Source of the DNA: Gammaproteobacteria bacterium
GTDB lineage: Bacteria > Pseudomonadota > Gammaproteobacteria > Pseudomonadales > Pseudohongiellaceae
DNA length: 7,795 nucleotides
Assembly: GCA_003556835.1 (NCBI GenBank)
Contig: PWQG01000227.1
Span: 1 to 7,795 of the forward strand
Direction of reading: 5' to 3'
Shown: positions 5,409 to 7,795 of the stretch, one piece after another
How the letters are laid out: each line of letters starts with the position of its first letter
Position numbering within the stretch: position 1 is the first letter of the stretch
Translations under genes and position numbers: made by a program
The notes under the pieces: generated by a model
What the model saw: the letters and a program-made list of their open reading frames with translations, nothing else
Databases searched by the model: none
What the model was told of the DNA's origin: nothing

Positions 5409-6488
5409 CTAGCGGTGGAGGCTGCGGTCCCGCGTCAGCGGCTGGATGCGATCAACCAGGCCACCGTTTGCCAACAGCTCCGAGAACTCTTCCCCCAGCG
5501 CCTCACTGGCCGCAAGCACATTCTGCCAGTTATTGATGCGCTGCGCTTCTGTCATGGTCTCGAAATCCTTCCGGTCCGGTATTTTTCCACCGGGAAGGGT
5601 TGCCACGAACTCGGGAGATGGCGCCAGCAGTACCACATTATCGAAATGCCTGGGATCAATCTTTCGCCAACGCGCCATCTTGTCAAACCAACCGGGCACA
5701 ATGGCAGAATAGAAGTGCGGATACAGGGCCAGACCGTCCACCTGATCGAAACGCAGGTCGAAGTGGTAGTCACTGATCCCGCCGTCACGATAGACCTGAC
5801 CCGGTGTCGCCTCTATATCGGTGACCGACTCCATCACCAGGGGAATCGATCCCGTGGCCATCAGCGCCGACCGCACATTTTCCTCACGCAGGGTGACATA
5901 GCGGGTCGGCAGGTCCTCGGGCTCGAGGATCCGGCCACCCCGGGACGTATGGAATATCACCCGTTCGAGAAACAGACCCAGGGAACGGCGGCTGACGGCA
6001 TTGGCCAGGCCGCAGAGCACAAGCCCGGTACCCAACAGAGAAGAGCGTTCCGATCGCAGCAGGCCCTTCATGCGATCAGCGACAATATGGGTATGGATCA
6101 GCGGGTTTTCGGCGATCTCCCGCGCACCACTGTCTCCCAGGACACGATCCAGCATTGACCGGGCCTCCCGACTGACCTCGTGGCGATCGGGCTTCGCCGA
6201 ATAGGTCTGACCGGAGTAGTGTTCCGCCAGTCGATCAATGGCAGCCACCGGATCGTTCTGGCCCAGACAGGCCAGGCGCCAGGCGCCAGCCGAAGAACCG
6301 ATGGTGGCCAGCGGCGTCTGCCTTCCCGCAAAAAACTCGCCAAAGAGATAACGATCCAGGCCGTAGAGCACGAACCATTTGGGCCCGCCCGAAGCACCAA
6401 TGATCAGGCGGATGTCTTCCTGCCGCAAGCCATGCTGAAGTATGTGGCTGCGGGCCGCGGGACCGGCAAATATGGACAGACTGGACAT
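5409..6488 (-). CDS. Patatin-like phospholipase family protein
   Basis: This 359-residue protein carries the three marks of a patatin hydrolase, which uses a Ser-Asp dyad to release fatty acids from lipids. The glycine-rich oxyanion segment is IIGASGGPKWFVLYG (29-43). The nucleophile elbow is GSSAG (64-68) with S66 as catalytic serine, and the catalytic Asp is D235 in DGGISDYHFDL. There is no signal peptide or membrane helix, so it is probably cytosolic or peripheral. It belongs to the GASGGPKW-type bacterial group rather than to the RssA-like or secreted ExoU-like types (inference from motif form). ATG 6488 begins the homologous N terminus; no Shine-Dalgarno precedes it, and a predicted promoter places the transcription start almost at the ATG. 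It is the first gene of a probable two-gene unit with the thioesterase and is divergent from the TPR gene. Confidence 0.9.
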   Translation of the reverse strand: MSSLSIFAGPAARSHILQHGLRQEDIRLIIGASGGPKWFVLYGLDRYLFGEFFAGRQTPLATIGSSAGAWRLACLGQNDPVAAIDRLAEHYSGQTYSAKPDRHEVSREARSMLDRVLGDSGAREIAENPLIHTHIVADRMKGLLRSERSSLLGTGLVLCGLANAVSRRSLGLFLERVIFHTSRGGRILEPEDLPTRYVTLREENVRSALMATGSIPLVMESVTDIEATPGQVYRDGGISDYHFDLRFDQVDGLALYPHFYSAIVPGWFDKMARWRKIDPRHFDNVVLLAPSPEFVATLPGGKIPDRKDFETMTEAQRINNWQNVLAASEALGEEFSELLANGGLVDRIQPLTRDRSLHR

Positions 6489-6496
6489 GGCAGCAG

Positions 6497-6525
6497 ATCA
6501 TAAACCGTCACGCTCTGCGCGTAAA
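6497..6525 (-). promoter_or_regulatory. Predicted promoter for the patatin-thioesterase unit, implying a near-leaderless mRNA
   Basis: On the minus strand TTTACG (6525-6520) and TATGAT (6502-6497) are separated by exactly 17 bases, matching 4/6 and 5/6 of consensus. The start of transcription would fall around 6490, one or two bases before the ATG at 6488. This agrees with the absence of a Shine-Dalgarno for that gene. Confidence 0.4.
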
Positions 6526-6626
6526 CTATCCCTGAGGAACCAATATGCCCGGCAGTCAATCCAGGCACGCACGGGGGTCACGCCGGGATCGGATGTCAAT
6601 CATCGCCAGCATGTTCTAAACTATCC
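6522..6626 (+). repeat. Two direct copies of TAAACTATCC in the divergent intergenic region
   Basis: The 10-base word TAAACTATCC occurs at 6522-6531 and at 6617-6626, 95 bases apart; each copy is followed by a CCTGA or CTGAG-like stretch. A shorter match, TAAACT, lies at 6654-6659 just before the TPR start. The first copy overlaps the -35 region of the predicted patatin promoter; the second contains the stop codon of a possible 24-codon ORF. It may be a pair of regulator half-sites or chance. Confidence 0.35.
6545..6619 (+). CDS. Possible small basic ORF (24 residues) upstream of the TPR gene
   Basis: ATG at 6545 is preceded by GAGGA (6534-6538) with a 6-base gap, a better ribosome site than that of several larger genes here. 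It opens a 24-codon frame ending in TAA (6617-6619), 45 bases before the TPR start. The peptide begins MPGSQSRHARGSRRDRM, strongly basic, and ends in a short hydrophobic SIIASMF. No homologue is recognised, and an ORF of this length arises easily by chance. It could be a leader peptide or small protein; I hold it as a weak candidate. Confidence 0.2.
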   Translation: MPGSQSRHARGSRRDRMSIIASMF

Positions 6627-6664
6627 GCCTGAATTGCATGATCCGAACGGGAGTAAACTGAATT

Positions 6665-7393
6665 ATGAAATCCGGAGTATACAGACTGCCACTTGCCACC
6701 CTGCCAGCCCTGGCGTTGCTGCTTGCCCTGGCACTGCCCGGCCAGACGGCCACTGCCCAGCAGGGGGCCACCGCCAGCGCCGATTACGATACCGAGCTGG
6801 CCATACGCCATTACCGGCGGGGCAACACCTACAACAACCTGGAGCGTTTCGAAGAAGCGCTGGAAGAATATCGCCTGTCGGTGGCGGCCCACCCCGAGTT
6901 TCTAGACTCCTATCGCAATATGGGCAACATCCTGTATCACCTGGAACGCTTTGACGAATCCATTTCCATGTACCGCGAGTTCATTGCCCTGTACGAGGGA
7001 GCCCCGGACACCGCCCTGCGGTCTGCCCTGACACGGGTCTCCGACCTGCTCAGGGAGCGGGGCGATTACGAACGGGCCATCGAGTATGATCTGCAGTCGG
7101 TACAGGCTGACCGGACCAACCGCTCCCTGGTGTTTCTGGTTGCCAATGAATACCTCAACGCCGGCCATGTGGAGAAGGCCCTGCAGGTCTATGAGCAGGC
7201 GGTCGAGTTGAATCCCGGCGATGCGTTCATGCACCGCACAGTCGGTCGCATGTATGATGAACAGGATCGTCTGGAGGAGGCGCTGGAGCACTACCGGCGG
7301 GCCGCGGAACTGGACCAGAGTTCGGATTTCTACCGCACCCTGGTCGCGGAAACCATCGAACGTATCGAATGGCGTGACGCCCGTGATCAGTGA
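6665..7393 (+). CDS. Secreted tetratricopeptide-repeat (TPR) protein
   Basis: This 242-residue protein starts with a signal peptide: basic MKSGVYR, a Leu/Ala-rich core to residue 24, and an ATA site suggesting cleavage after A31. No lipobox cysteine is seen, so the product is probably a soluble periplasmic protein. The rest is almost entirely TPR helices: clear units at about 45-78 (AIRHYRRGNTYNNLERFEEA) and 79-112, a more divergent one at 117-149, then 153-186 and 187-220, with the usual 34-residue spacing and W/Y-G-Y-A-type positions. Such proteins act as docking scaffolds for envelope complexes; the partner here is unknown. GGGAG (6649-6653) lies 11 bases before the ATG, a somewhat long gap. 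It is divergent from the patatin gene and overlaps the convergent aminopeptidase gene by 7 bases. Confidence 0.88.
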   Translation: MKSGVYRLPLATLPALALLLALALPGQTATAQQGATASADYDTELAIRHYRRGNTYNNLERFEEALEEYRLSVAAHPEFLDSYRNMGNILYHLERFDESISMYREFIALYEGAPDTALRSALTRVSDLLRERGDYERAIEYDLQSVQADRTNRSLVFLVANEYLNAGHVEKALQVYEQAVELNPGDAFMHRTVGRMYDEQDRLEEALEHYRRAAELDQSSDFYRTLVAETIERIEWRDARDQ

Positions 7394-7795
7394 GTGACGT
7401 GCCGGGTGAACCGCTGACCCGGCTCACCGGCCAACTGTTCCAGCGCCATCCGGCGCTCATCAGCCGGTAAGCTGGCCAGTTCCCGGACGGCGTCGTAGAA
7501 CGCCGTCCAGTCCCCTGCCTGTCTCGCCCAAAGCGCCGCAAAAGCCGGCACCATTTCATTATAGGATGCCACCGTGCCCAACTGGGCATTGTTCAGCGGC
7601 CCATCAAACCAGCCCTGATAGGCCGGCACTCCCCACTGCTCGACCAGATCGGCATGTGCCTGGCGCAGCTCCGCCTGCAACGCGGCTTTTCCCGCCAGCA
7701 GCTCCGCCTCGCTCCCGCCGCTTTCGTAGAGGCGCGCAAAACGCTCCCGGTATGCGGTGACCAGCCCGACAAACTCTGCGCGCTGCCGCTCTTCC
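7387..7795 (-). CDS. Putative aminopeptidase (PF10023), C-terminal part (5' end outside window)
   Basis: The frame is open from the window edge to TGA at 7389-7387, giving the last 135 residues. They match my knowledge of the PF10023/COG4324 predicted aminopeptidase family: a charged helical stretch with a FARLYESG motif, then YQGWFDGPLNNAQLGTVASY, then MVPAFAALWARQAGDWTAFY, ending HVTH. The metal-binding part of these roughly 350-residue proteins would lie upstream and cannot be checked here. An in-frame TTG at 7680 is not the start, because the family homology continues upstream to the window edge. The stop end overlaps the TPR gene by 7 bases, so the two are convergent. Confidence 0.82.
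   Translation of the reverse strand, partial: EERQRAEFVGLVTAYRERFARLYESGGSEAELLAGKAALQAELRQAHADLVEQWGVPAYQGWFDGPLNNAQLGTVASYNEMVPAFAALWARQAGDWTAFYDAVRELASLPADERRMALEQLAGEPGQRFTRHVTH
7394..7427 (+). terminator. Strong hairpin directly after the TPR gene stop (no T-run)
   Basis: GCCGGGT (7401-7407) pairs perfectly with ACCCGGC (7417-7423) over a 9-base loop. The stem continues outward as GTGA (7394-7397) with TCAC (7424-7427), leaving CGT bulged. It begins at the base after the TPR stop codon and lies within the 3' coding end of the convergent gene. The following sequence is not T-rich, so it may be a weak or Rho-assisted terminator or an mRNA 3'-end stabiliser. Confidence 0.4.

Noticed and set aside
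5391..6158. Plus-strand open frame of 255 codons opposite the patatin gene
   Set aside because: It is the antisense shadow of a gene with complete catalytic motifs; its translation shows no domain or sensible start context.
7678..7680. TTG at 7680 as the start of a 97-residue protein
   Set aside because: The frame continues open to the window edge with family-like sequence, so this is an internal Leu codon of a truncated larger gene.

Overview
The window reads as ordinary chromosomal DNA of a GC-rich gammaproteobacterium, probably a marine or environmental one of the Pseudomonadales/Oceanospirillales type. The basis is the GC-rich codon use, the dense packing, and the combination of MgtE, a DUF4105 membrane protein, a GASGGPKW-type patatin, a PaaI-like thioesterase and a PF10023 aminopeptidase. 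The genus cannot be fixed from the sequence. I see no phage, plasmid, CRISPR, tRNA or rRNA signature and no intact insertion sequence.

Layout. Bases 3-686 (+) are the 3' end of the magnesium channel gene mgtE. It collides tail to tail, with an 8-base overlap, with a DUF4105 (Lnb N-terminal periplasmic domain) membrane protein on the minus strand (679-2004, or a TTG start at 2076). A divergent control region of about 200-270 bases follows. It holds promoter-like elements for both directions, a perfect 8-8-8 inverted repeat over the minus-strand promoter, and a hairpin in the predicted plus-strand leader. Next is a two-gene plus-strand unit: a thiamine-diphosphate (ThDP) enzyme (2273-3826) and a metal-dependent amidohydrolase of the COG3618/PF04909 type (3890-4903). 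It meets, head on and only 20 bases away, a minus-strand unit of a patatin-like lipase (5409-6488) followed by a PaaI-like hotdog thioesterase (4924-5343). A 176-base divergent region (6489-6664) separates the patatin from a secreted TPR protein (6665-7393, +). That gene overlaps by 7 bases the tail of a putative aminopeptidase on the minus strand, which runs off the window end.

How the genes may work together. The ThDP enzyme and the amidohydrolase look like a small catabolic module, since C-C lyase or decarboxylase chemistry pairs naturally with a lactonase, hydrolase or decarboxylase. The substrate is unknown. The patatin and thioesterase plausibly act together on lipids and acyl-CoA. The other genes look like unrelated housekeeping or envelope functions. 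All three convergent junctions are overlapping or nearly so, and each has a GC-rich hairpin just past, or overlapping, the plus-strand stop codon without a T-run. No clearly new defence or mobile system is visible. The most interesting items are the ThDP/amidohydrolase module and its control region.
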